Assembly: GCA_049585815.1 (NCBI GenBank)
Contig: JBAVAR010000048.1
Location: 1 to 17,079, forward strand
Source: DATLSM01 sp049585815
Lineage (GTDB): Bacteria; Actinomycetota; Thermoleophilia; Solirubrobacterales; 70-9
DNA length: 17,079 nt
Direction: 5' to 3'
This document shows, one piece after another, positions 1 through 6,226 of the stretch. Under the pieces are notes generated by a model that worked only from the letters and a program-made list of their open reading frames with translations, was not told the DNA's origin and ran no database searches. Each line of letters opens with the position of its first letter. Positions within the stretch are counted from its first letter, which is position 1. The translations under genes were made by a program, and so were the position numbers.

Positions 1-125
1 ATCCTGCACCCGTGGCCGCATGCACGATTCATCGCCACCACCCAAGGGAGGAGCCCAGTGCGCTAGCAGTGCATGCTGGGATCTGTGCGGGGGGCCGCCG
101 GAAACGGCGGTCCCTACCGCGATTC
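1..125. other. Flank left of the IS982-like element, no gene recognised
   Basis: I see no credible coding sequence here. Plus-strand frames crossing this stretch are antisense continuations over the transposase remnant. The minus strand is where the last codons of the interrupted MocR-type gene should continue if the insertion was simple. I could not recognise a MocR C-terminus in any frame, so a deletion next to the element remains possible. A strong hairpin lies at 91-114. Confidence 0.5.
91..114 (-). terminator. GC-rich hairpin next to the IS end, possible terminator
   Basis: The arms GGGGCCGCCG (91-100) and CGGCGGTCCC (105-114) form a 10-bp stem with one G-T wobble, closed on the plus strand by a GAAA tetraloop. 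There is no T-tract on either side. It could have ended the MocR-type gene before the IS982-like element inserted 11 bp away, or it could serve a gene outside the window. Direction is uncertain. Confidence 0.35.
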
Positions 126-144
126 AGATGAGTAGTGCCACGGC
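126..144 (+). repeat. Left terminal inverted repeat of the IS982-like element
   Basis: The sequence AGATGAGTAGTGCCACGGC is an exact 19-bp inverted match to 2744-2762. Similarity drops sharply inside 144, which fixes the inner limit of the repeat. Confidence 0.9.
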
Positions 145-617
145 ATCACGCGGCGTAGCAAGCCAGGGACCGGCTGGGACGGCCGAGTCGGTAGTTCAGC
201 GCTACGCCGGCGGCGAGTGCTGCGAAGCGACAGGCAAGGCGCACGCGGAGGTTCTCCAGGGTGCGCGCACCGTGGCGCTCGAGCGTGAAGATGTCCTTGC
301 AGGTCCAAAAGATCGACTCGATGCGCTGGCGAATCGGTGCGAGGTGCGGCCCACCTGCGGGCTCGTCCTTTCGCCGGGGACGCACGATCTGGGCGTCGAG
401 TGTGGCCAGTTCGGCTTCGAAGTCCTTGCCGCGGAAGTTCTTATCGCCGATCAGGACCAGCATCTGGCCGGGCGCTCGCTCACAGCGCTCGACCAGTTGC
501 AGGCAGACCAGCTTCTCGTCGATTTTCGGCGAGGTCAGCGCCAGCGCCCTGGGGGTGCCGTCGGGGGCGAAGAGGGCGTGCAGCCTGAAACCCCAGAAGT
601 GACGGCTGTGGCTGGCG

Positions 618-622
618 CAGTA
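618..622. repeat. IS110 junction core CAGTA, 3'-end (RE) side
   Basis: CAGTA at the transposase-3' junction matches 2225-2229. Only one copy existed in the uninterrupted IS982-like gene, where it lies across the codons TAC TGC. It is either a 5-bp duplication or, more likely for this family, a short recombination core shared by target and element. Confidence 0.75.
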
Positions 623-698
623 CGGATGAAAGTCAAGTCGACCCCGCGGTTTGCACCTCCTCTTGCAACACTGAGCCTGGGCGCCGGTGAACGACGAG

Positions 699-1991
699 CT
701 AAAGCGCGGGTCCCGGGGCTTGGGCCCGCCGCGCTGCTTGCCGCGTAGACGGCCTAGAAGATGCGCGCCCCGATGTCGCGCCGGCGCCCACCTCCTTCTT
801 CGGCGGGCTGCTCGCGGCCCAGCCCGCGGTGAGCCGCCGGTAGGCCTTCTCGCCGCGCTCAGCGAACTCGAGCTCTGCCTGCCGCTCCTCAGCGGTGGTG
901 CTGATCCGTCGCCCGGAGTGGCGATTCGGGAGCCGAGGGGCCCCTGCCTTGAGTTCGGCCGCCCGCAACTTCGCCCTGCTCAGCGAAGGACGTCCGAAGG
1001 CGTAGTCCTCGCCCTTGGTGAGCAGGTGCCAGGCGATCGTGGCGATCTTGCGGGCCACCGCGACCGCGGCGACCTGGCTGCCCCGACGGGCGCGGATGCG
1101 CTCGCCGAAGGCATGCAGGGGACCAGGGGAGCGGATCGCCACCCAGGCCGCCTCGACCAACGCCGAGCGCGCCTGCGCGTTGCCCCGCTTGGAGATCCGC
1201 CCGTGGCGAGCGGGTAGGTCGCCCGACTGACGGACCGTCGGGTCCAACCCCAGGTAGCCGACCAGCTCGCGGGGGCTCTTAAACCGCGAGACCTCACCGA
1301 TCGCCGCCATCAGGGTGACTGCGACGCCCACTCCGACCCCGGGGATGCTCATCAGCCGCTTGGCCTCGGCGGAGCCGGTCGCCCACTCTGCGAGCTTGCG
1401 GTCGATCGCCTCGACCTCGGCGTCGCAGAAGTCGATCTGGCGCAGGCAGCCGCTCACCGTCTCGGCCTCCTCGGCTGGCAGCTGGCGCTCGGCGAGCCAG
1501 CTTCGGCCCGCCACCCCGAACAGGTCGCTGAACGGGGCGCGACCAAGAAGGCAGCGGGCGAGCGCTGCATGGACCTCGTTCTTGGCACGGGTCCGCTGGC
1601 GCACCAGCGCCGCCCTGCGTGCCACCCGTCGCCGCAGGGCGGCGATCCCGGCGGAGGGCACCCAGACCGAGGTCAGCATCCCCGCCTCGAGCAGACGGGC
1701 CAGGGTGCGAGCGTCGAATTGGTCGGACTTCACCTTCGCGTGGCTGATCGCCCGAACTTCGGCGGCGTTAACGACTACTACCTCGGCGACGTGGGGGGCG
1801 AGGATCCGCGCGACCTCAAACGCGGGGCCCGTGGCCTCCAGCGCCACCCGATCTGAAGAAGCGAGACTGGCGGCGAAAAGCCCCAGGGCCTCGCGGGAGG
1901 TCTCCACCCTGCCCGCCGATCTCGTTTCGCCTCCCTCGCAGATCGCTACCTGACAGAAGCTCTGGTGGACATCAAGTCCGATCGAGCGCAT
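699..1991 (-). CDS. IS110-family transposase (bridge-RNA-guided DEDD recombinase)
   Basis: This 430-residue protein starts at ATG 1991 after AAGGAGGAG, 4 bases upstream. The N-terminal RuvC-like domain shows the DEDD set: Asp7 in GLDVHQ, Glu52 in ALEATG, and Asp90 and Asp93 in KSDQFDA. The C-terminal Tnp20-type domain (about 210-290) has SIPGVGVGVAV, RELVGYLGLDP and RQSGD. Ser256 in RQSGD is the likely nucleophile by position relative to known IS110 proteins. The family performs element excision, circularisation and insertion by strand exchange guided by a structured RNA from the element. The tail after about 330 is basic and low in complexity, and makes the protein slightly longer than usual. 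It has no frameshift, so it may be active. Confidence 0.93.
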   Translation of the reverse strand: MRSIGLDVHQSFCQVAICEGGETRSAGRVETSREALGLFAASLASSDRVALEATGPAFEVARILAPHVAEVVVVNAAEVRAISHAKVKSDQFDARTLARLLEAGMLTSVWVPSAGIAALRRRVARRAALVRQRTRAKNEVHAALARCLLGRAPFSDLFGVAGRSWLAERQLPAEEAETVSGCLRQIDFCDAEVEAIDRKLAEWATGSAEAKRLMSIPGVGVGVAVTLMAAIGEVSRFKSPRELVGYLGLDPTVRQSGDLPARHGRISKRGNAQARSALVEAAWVAIRSPGPLHAFGERIRARRGSQVAAVAVARKIATIAWHLLTKGEDYAFGRPSLSRAKLRAAELKAGAPRLPNRHSGRRISTTAEERQAELEFAERGEKAYRRLTAGWAASSPPKKEVGAGATSGRASSRPSTRQAARRAQAPGPAL

Positions 1992-2040
1992 CTCTCCTCC
2001 TTGCTTTCGTTGCTTGCCGGTGGAGCAGATTTAGGGCAAA

Positions 2041-2084
2041 CGACAACTACGGATTCGCGCTCGCGGCGCAACCGGGCTGGTCGC
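2041..2084 (-). ncRNA. Donor-binding loop of the candidate bridge RNA
   Basis: The outer stem is CGAC (2080-2083) with GTCG (2041-2044). The apical stem is TTGCGC with GCGCGA (2055-2071) around a 5-nt loop. ATCCGTA (2048-2054) is complementary to plus-strand TACGGAT at 621-627, the right-end side of the donor junction. The opposite strand has only CCAG in common with the left-end side (GCCAGTA at 2223-2229), so that guide is weak. Confidence 0.6.
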
Positions 2085-2140
2085 AGGGGCGGCCACATAG
2101 CCGTTCGGGCTCTCGGCCCATACTGCGCGCGGCCTGCCCT
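2085..2140 (-). ncRNA. Target-binding loop of the candidate bridge RNA
   Basis: The outer stem pairs AGGGCAGGCC (2131-2140) with GGCCGCCCCT (2085-2094), with a 2x2 mismatch in the middle. The apical stem pairs GGGC with GCCC around a CGAGA loop (2107-2119). GCGCAGTA (2121-2128) on one side is identical to the plus-strand target at 615-622. ACGGCTA (2098-2104) on the other side is complementary to plus-strand TAGCCGT at 2228-2234. Together they cover a 13-bp target that overlaps at TA. Confidence 0.72.
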
Positions 2141-2224
2141 TCTAATCTGCTCCGGGAAGGCCCCCGTCCCGGTCAGCCGAAGCTACGGCCGGGGCCGGAC
2201 GGCCTCCCAGGCGTAGTTTCATGC

Positions 2225-2229
2225 CAGTA
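2225..2229. repeat. IS110 junction core CAGTA, 5'-end (LE) side
   Basis: This is the partner of 618-622, directly followed by the remaining half of the target, GCCGTAGTC, within the IS982-like gene. Confidence 0.75.
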
Positions 2230-2743
2230 GCCGTAGTCGGCGGCGTTGGCGAGAGCGTCACCGAGGCCCGAGGCGCCGCCGCGCTTGACCGTCTCGCCGG
2301 CTGCGGGCGCACTCCACCGGGGTGGAGTCGACCAGCAGGAGATCGTCATAGAAGCCGGGGCTGTGGCGGGCGAACTCGCGGATCAGCGCCTCGATCACCC
2401 CCGAGAGGCGCAGGCGGCGCTTGTGGTAGGCGGTTCGCTCCGGCAGGTGGGGAAACAGGTGGCCGAGCTGGCGGCGAGCGCTGCCAAGGAACCGGGCATC
2501 GGAGGGGATGGCGCTCATCGCCTGGGCGATGCACAGCGTGATCACCTCCGCGTCGGTGATCTTTCTACGCGCGTTCTCCGCCCGTTTGGGCAGGAAATCA
2601 TCCACGGTGCAGTAAACAACGGTGAGCAGCAGGTCGAGGTCGGCGTCCATCGAGGCCCCCTTGGGTCGGCGGTGACATTCAGCACCGCCGACTTCGACCT
2701 GTCTGCTTATGTCCCCTTCCCCGACCCCGCTGCCACGTCCGAG

Positions 2744-2762
2744 GCCGTGGCACTACTCATCT
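2744..2762 (-). repeat. Right terminal inverted repeat of the IS982-like element
   Basis: Exact inverted copy of 126-144. Read on the minus strand it supplies GAT GAG TAG, that is, the last two residues and the stop codon of the truncated MocR-type frame. Confidence 0.9.
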
Positions 2763-4075
2763 AGCGACGCGTATCCCAAAACCAAGGCCGGCGGGCGCGA
2801 ATCCGGTTCAGCGAGGTTTTGCCAGCTGAGCGGATGGACGTTGACCCCGCGCTCGCGAGCGGCGGCTGCCAGACGCGAGGCGTCGAGATCGCCGGGAAAG
2901 TGGGCGACGAGATGCAGGCCGGCTGCGATGCCCTCCAAGCGTACGCCAGGCAGCTGCTCGTTTAAGGCGGCGACCATAGCGTCACGGCGCTCCCGGTAGC
3001 GGCGACGCAGGTGGCGATGGTACTCACCGCTGGCAAGGAGCTGGGAGAGCGCAAGTTGGTCCATCACGGGCGATGCACCACCGGCGAAGGCCTTGCGCTC
3101 CAAGAACGGCCCCAGGACCTTCTCGGGAAGAAGGAACCATCCGAGCCTCAATGCTGGCGCCAGGGTCTTGCTGGCGCTGCCTCCAAAGATGATGCGCTCA
3201 GGCGCCAGCCCTTGCAGGGCGCCGATCGGGTCGCGGTCATAGCGGTACTCGGCGTCGTAGTCGTCCTCGACCACGAACGCGTCGTGCCGGCGCGCCCACT
3301 CGATCAGCTGACCACGGCGCTCCGAGGCCAGCACCGCCCCCATCGGAAACTGGTGCGCGGCGCCACCAGGACGGCCTGAACTCGGAGGCGCTCCAGCTCT
3401 GCGGTCCGCATCCCGTGCTCATCGACGGGAATCGGAACCACCGCGATACCGGCGTCTTGGACAATCGCGCGGTGGATCGGCAGACAGGGGTCCTCCACGG
3501 CGGCACTTTGGACTCCCAGGGTGCGAAGCGCCCCGCAAACGAGCGCCAACCCCTGGGTGAATCCCTGCGACACCACGAGCCTGTCAGACTCCGCGGCCGC
3601 GCCCCGGGCGCGACCGAGATGAGCGGCCAAGGCCTCTCTCAGCACGGCGACACCACGAAGGTCTGCCGTAGGCCAGCGCCGAGCCGGGGAGATCCTTGAT
3701 CGCGCTGCGCAGGCTACGCGTCCAGGCAACGCGAGGAAAACCGTCCAGCTCGGGGAGGCCAGGGTGGAAGTCGTAAGCCAGCGGCTGCCCCGTTTTTGGC
3801 CGCGCCTGGGTTTCGTCCTCGGGCGGCCTTGCGACATGGGCAATAAACGTCTTGCCGCGCCGACGAACCTGCAGATAGCCCTCCGCCCGCAACTGGGCAT
3901 AGCCCTCGACGATGACGCCACGGGCGACTCCCAGTTCCTGGGCCAGCGTTCGGGTCGATGGCAGCTCGACGCCGCCGTGGAGCCGGCCCCGCTGAACCGC
4001 GTCTCGGATCTGGCCCTCAAGCTGCGCGTGCAGGGGAACGGTCGAGCGACGGTCGAGGGGAACGAGGAAATCCAT
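2753..4075 (-). pseudogene. MocR-type (GntR wHTH + aminotransferase fold) regulator, broken
   Basis: From ATG 4075 the first frame encodes a GntR winged helix (residues 1-75: PLHAQLEGQIRDAVQRGRL, LPSTRTLAQELGVARG, GYLQVRRRGKTF) and a linker. The frame changes near 3656-3662 (one extra base after AYGRP) into RGVAVLREALAAHLGRARG and on to VLVAP. It changes back near 3353-3358 (one missing base) into HQFPMGAVLASERR. The last part has the PLP-binding aspartate region (EDDYDAEYRY) and the Schiff-base lysine in SASKTLAPALRLGW. The expected C-terminal helix after LVLGYASL is missing because the IS982-like element begins there and adds DE plus a stop. MocR proteins are PLP-sensing regulators, usually acting on a divergent neighbour; here that would be the oxidase operon. 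The call is sure; whether the frameshifts are real is not. Confidence 0.88.
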
Positions 4076-4081
4076 CGTTAT

Positions 4082-4128
4082 CTGGCCCTTAAAAGTTAGA
4101 CAGATCTGGCTCTATTCAGAGAGCCAGA
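4082..4128. promoter_or_regulatory. Candidate MocR operator in the divergent promoter
   Basis: The 75-bp gap between the divergent genes holds two direct copies, CTGGCCCT (4082-4089) and CTGGCTCT (4106-4113), 24 bp apart, and an inverted copy AGAGCCAG (4120-4127). The second and third form a perfect 9-bp palindrome, TCTGGCTCT and AGAGCCAGA, with a 6-bp spacer. Known MocR/GabR/PdxR sites often combine direct CTGG-type boxes. The first box lies only 6 bp from the regulator's start codon, which suggests autoregulation. I could not assign the -35 and -10 boxes with confidence. Confidence 0.6.
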
Positions 4129-4150
4129 GAGGTAATACCGTGCCACGACG

Positions 4151-5353
4151 ATGGATACTCGTCAAGCGATCCAGAAGGACGGCAGCGCAAGGATCAGCAT
4201 CGTCGGCGGCGGCATCGCCGGCCTCGTCGCCGCGATCAGCTGCGCCGAGAACGGGCATCCGGCACGTGTAATGGAGGCACACGTGAGCCTTGGGGGCCGC
4301 GCTCGTGCCTCAAGCGACGAGTTCGTTGCGAACTTCGGTCCCCATGCCTTCTACAAGGGTCGGTCCAACGGGCGTTGGCTGGCAGAGCGCGAGCTGCTGC
4401 CACCGATGGTCAAGCCCTCTTCTCGCGGAGTCGGCTTCTTTTACGCGGGAAAGCTGCGGCGCAAGCCGCCGCCGGGCCTATTCCGTGCGCTTTCCCTTCT
4501 CGGGCGCCGGGCGCCGATCGAGCAAGACTTTCGCTCCTGGGCAACGCGAGGCGCCGGGGCAAAGGCTGCCGCAATGCTCTGCGCCTGGACGGTGGCGTTC
4601 ACGTTTGACCCCGATCCCGGCCGGCTGTCGGCCGCATTCGTTTGGGATCGGATGAAGTGGATCTACGCCCCGCCGGCAGTCCACTTCGTGATAGGCGGCT
4701 GGGGCGAGCTGGTGGCCAGGCTGCACGAACGGGCAGGGGCGCTCGGGGTCTCCTTCGCGATCGGCACGCAGGTTGAGAAGTTGCCAAAGCCGCCGCTGAT
4801 CGTGGCCTGCGAGATGGAGCAGGCCCGCCATCTGCTCGGCGAAAGAGACCTTTGCTGGGAGGGAGCCGATGCCGTACTGCTCGATATCGGCCTGCTCTCG
4901 CGAAGGGGCGACCCGGCTGTGGTGCTGGACCTAGTAGACGACGGTGCTCTGGTGGAGCGCTACTCCGCAGTCGACCCCTCCCTGGCTCCTGCTGGAGCGG
5001 AGCTGATCCAGGCGCATACAGGGATCGGCGGGGAGAGGTCGGCCGAGCTCGGGGTGCGCCGTATTGAGGAGATCCTCGATGCCTGTTTTGTCGGCTGGCG
5101 GGAGCGGGTCCTGTGGCGTCGGCGCCAGCTTTCGCGCCGACGGACCGGGGCCCTCGACCTCCCAGGCCACAGTTGGCGCCAGCGCCCGGCGGTCGAGCGG
5201 GGCGAGGGCGTCTTTGTGGCCGGGACACGGATGCCGCCCCCGGCGTCCTCTCGGAGGTCTCCTTCGAAAGTGCCAAGCGCGCTGCTCTGCTCGCCTGTCG
5301 ATGGCGCGATGCCGCCCGATCACGATCTGAAGCGACACCCCGATCCGCAATAA
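4151..5353 (+). CDS. FAD-dependent amine oxidase / phytoene desaturase-like oxidoreductase, C-terminal frameshift
   Basis: The 400-residue frame has an N-terminal Rossmann FAD site (VGGGIAGLVAA, residues 18-28), an acidic ribose contact (Glu42) and the GGRA motif (48-51). The middle resembles flavin amine oxidases and desaturases, including the WRRRQLSRRRTGALDLPG stretch. Near residue 360, after VFVAG and close to position 5232, the family's C-terminal FAD motif is lost. One base appears to be missing, and the next frame carries APGVLSEVSFESAKRAALLA, the expected ending, with a stop at 5356-5358. The substrate cannot be inferred. The start is the ATG before ISIVGGGIAG; the nearest purine-rich stretch, AGAGAGG, is about 19 bases away, so the start is not certain. 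It leads an operon with an SDR gene 18 bp downstream. Confidence 0.82.
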   Translation: MDTRQAIQKDGSARISIVGGGIAGLVAAISCAENGHPARVMEAHVSLGGRARASSDEFVANFGPHAFYKGRSNGRWLAERELLPPMVKPSSRGVGFFYAGKLRRKPPPGLFRALSLLGRRAPIEQDFRSWATRGAGAKAAAMLCAWTVAFTFDPDPGRLSAAFVWDRMKWIYAPPAVHFVIGGWGELVARLHERAGALGVSFAIGTQVEKLPKPPLIVACEMEQARHLLGERDLCWEGADAVLLDIGLLSRRGDPAVVLDLVDDGALVERYSAVDPSLAPAGAELIQAHTGIGGERSAELGVRRIEEILDACFVGWRERVLWRRRQLSRRRTGALDLPGHSWRQRPAVERGEGVFVAGTRMPPPASSRRSPSKVPSALLCSPVDGAMPPDHDLKRHPDPQ

Positions 5354-5371
5354 CTTGAACTGGAGGGCTAG

Positions 5372-6226
5372 GTGGCGACGGACCTGATCGCTGGAGCTAG
5401 CGGCTATTTGGGCCGCCACATGGTCGGCGAGTTGAGCTCGCGTGGCTACCAGACGCGAGCGCTGATCCGCGACCCGGATAAGCGCGACCTGGTCGCGGGC
5501 GCCGAAGAGATCGTAGTGCTCGACCTGCTCGAACCGGGCGATCGACTCGAGCAGGCCATGGAGGGAGTCGACATCGTCTTCTCCGCCGCCGGACAGCCGT
5601 GCACATTGCAGCGGATACGCGACCGCAAGTCGTTTAGCGGGGTCGACTATCCGATCAATCGGAACCTGCTTGAATCGGCCCTCCGCCACGGCGTTCGGAA
5701 GTTCGCCTACGTCACGGTGCTCGCCCCCAGGCAGATGCGCGAGGACGCATATGTCGCGGCCCACGAGCGCTTCGTCGAGGAACTGAGCGCGAGCGGAATC
5801 GAGTATGCGGTGGTCCGCGCCAACGGGTTTTTCTACTCCTATCTGGACCTACTCGACGTGACGCGGCGGGGGCTCGCGATCAGCTTCTGCGACGGCAAGG
5901 CGCGCAGCAACCCGATTCACGAGGCCGACCTCGCCGTGGCCTGCGTGGAGGCGATCGAAGGCGAGGAGCGCGATGTTGCGGTCGGCGGGCCGGAGGTGAT
6001 CACGCGGCGAGAGGAGATCGAGATCGCCTTCGCCGCCGTCGACCGCAAGCCCCGGGTGCTCCGAATCCCGCGCCCACTGCTGAGAATCGGGCTGGCGCCG
6101 TTTCGGCTGCGCGACCCGCGCCGGGCGGAGATGGTCGACTTCCTCGCCAATCTCAGCAGCGTCGACGTTCTCGCCCCTCGACACGGCAGACGAACGCTTA
6201 GGTCCTACCTCGACGAGCATGTCTAG
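5372..6226 (+). CDS. Atypical short-chain dehydrogenase, NmrA/NDUFA9-like NAD(P)-binding protein
   Basis: The 284-residue protein starts at GTG 5372, with GGAGGG 4 bases before it. The nucleotide-binding motif GASGYLG (residues 8-14) fits the TGxxGxxG type of atypical SDRs. It is followed by RALIRDPDKRD, a second-strand acidic region, and VDIVFSAAGQ in place of the usual NNAG. No clear YxxxK catalytic pair is seen; HERFVEELSASGIEYAVVRANGFF fits the SDR_a5 / NmrA-like group, which includes both enzymes and redox-sensing proteins. It is co-directional with the flavoprotein and overlaps the acetyltransferase start, so the three genes are probably cotranscribed. The substrate is unknown. Confidence 0.85.
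   Translation: MATDLIAGASGYLGRHMVGELSSRGYQTRALIRDPDKRDLVAGAEEIVVLDLLEPGDRLEQAMEGVDIVFSAAGQPCTLQRIRDRKSFSGVDYPINRNLLESALRHGVRKFAYVTVLAPRQMREDAYVAAHERFVEELSASGIEYAVVRANGFFYSYLDLLDVTRRGLAISFCDGKARSNPIHEADLAVACVEAIEGEERDVAVGGPEVITRREEIEIAFAAVDRKPRVLRIPRPLLRIGLAPFRLRDPRRAEMVDFLANLSSVDVLAPRHGRRTLRSYLDEHV

Larger units (their letters stand above)
2022..2202 (-). ncRNA. Candidate IS110 bridge RNA
   Basis: This non-coding stretch lies between the element end and the transposase start. Read on the minus strand, it opens with a stem-loop whose outer arms are CCGTCC and GGACGG (2197-2202, 2164-2169). A perfect 10-bp long-range stem follows: GGAGCAGATT (2144-2153) with AATCTGCTCC (2022-2031). It encloses two stem-internal loop-stem domains. 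In the first (2085-2140), the loop strands carry GCGCAGTA and ACGGCTA, matching the two sides of the interrupted target. In the second (2041-2084), the loop carries ATCCGTA, matching the element's right end, and CCAG, a weak match to the left end. The length of about 180 nt is close to that of the characterised IS621 bridge RNA. The exact 5' and 3' ends are guesses. Confidence 0.75.
623..2229 (-). mobile_element. Complete IS110-family element nested in the IS982-like element
   Basis: The boundaries are set by the interrupted gene: removing 1607 bp restores the codons for DYGYCASHSR exactly. CAGTA occurs at both junctions (618-622 and 2225-2229), so the element plus one copy of the shared core spans 623-2229. 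No inverted repeats are seen at the ends, as expected for IS110 elements that recombine at a short core. One DEDD-type transposase fills 699-1991. The region 5' of the transposase is about 233 bp and the 3' region about 76 bp. This asymmetry fits the IS110 group, in which the bridge RNA is encoded upstream of the transposase. Confidence 0.9.
146..2650 (-). pseudogene. IS982-family transposase, frameshifted and split by IS110
   Basis: The N-terminal part starts at ATG 2650, preceded by AGGGGG, and runs MDADLDLLLTVVY to VDSTPVECARSR, which contains the first catalytic Asp of a DDE transposase. A single extra base near 2297-2301 then shifts the frame; the next frame continues ETVKRGGASGLGD and NAADYGY. 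The text resumes beyond the IS110 element at 620 with CASHSRHFWGFRLHALF, followed by GDKNFRGKD (second Asp) and RQRIESIF (Glu), ending at 146. Joined, the product would be roughly 300 residues, normal for the family. The family call rests on these motifs and on element size. It is doubly inactivated: a 1-nt insertion plus a 1.6-kb insertion between Tyr and Cys of YGYC. Confidence 0.85.
126..2762 (-). mobile_element. IS982-like insertion sequence, interrupted by an IS110 element
   Basis: Perfect 19-bp inverted repeats (AGATGAGTAGTGCCACGGC at 126-144 and its complement at 2744-2762) bound a transposase gene whose two halves lie on either side of an IS110-family element. Subtracting the 1607-bp inner insertion leaves about 1030 bp, the usual size for IS982-family elements. 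No target-site duplication is obvious: the left flank ends GCGATTC and the right flank begins AGCGACG. The right end cuts into the 3' end of the MocR-type gene. The element looks unable to move by itself because its transposase is both frameshifted and split. Confidence 0.85.

Noticed and set aside
20..748. 242-residue plus-strand frame at the window start
   Set aside because: It is antisense to the IS982-like and IS110 coding sequence and has no recognisable domain; the minus strand gives clear transposase motifs.
1315..1953. 212-residue plus-strand frame
   Set aside because: It is antisense to the conserved core of the IS110 transposase; a composition effect of high GC.
4931..5764. 277-residue minus-strand frame
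   Set aside because: It runs antisense across two recognisable genes (oxidoreductase and SDR) and matches no family.
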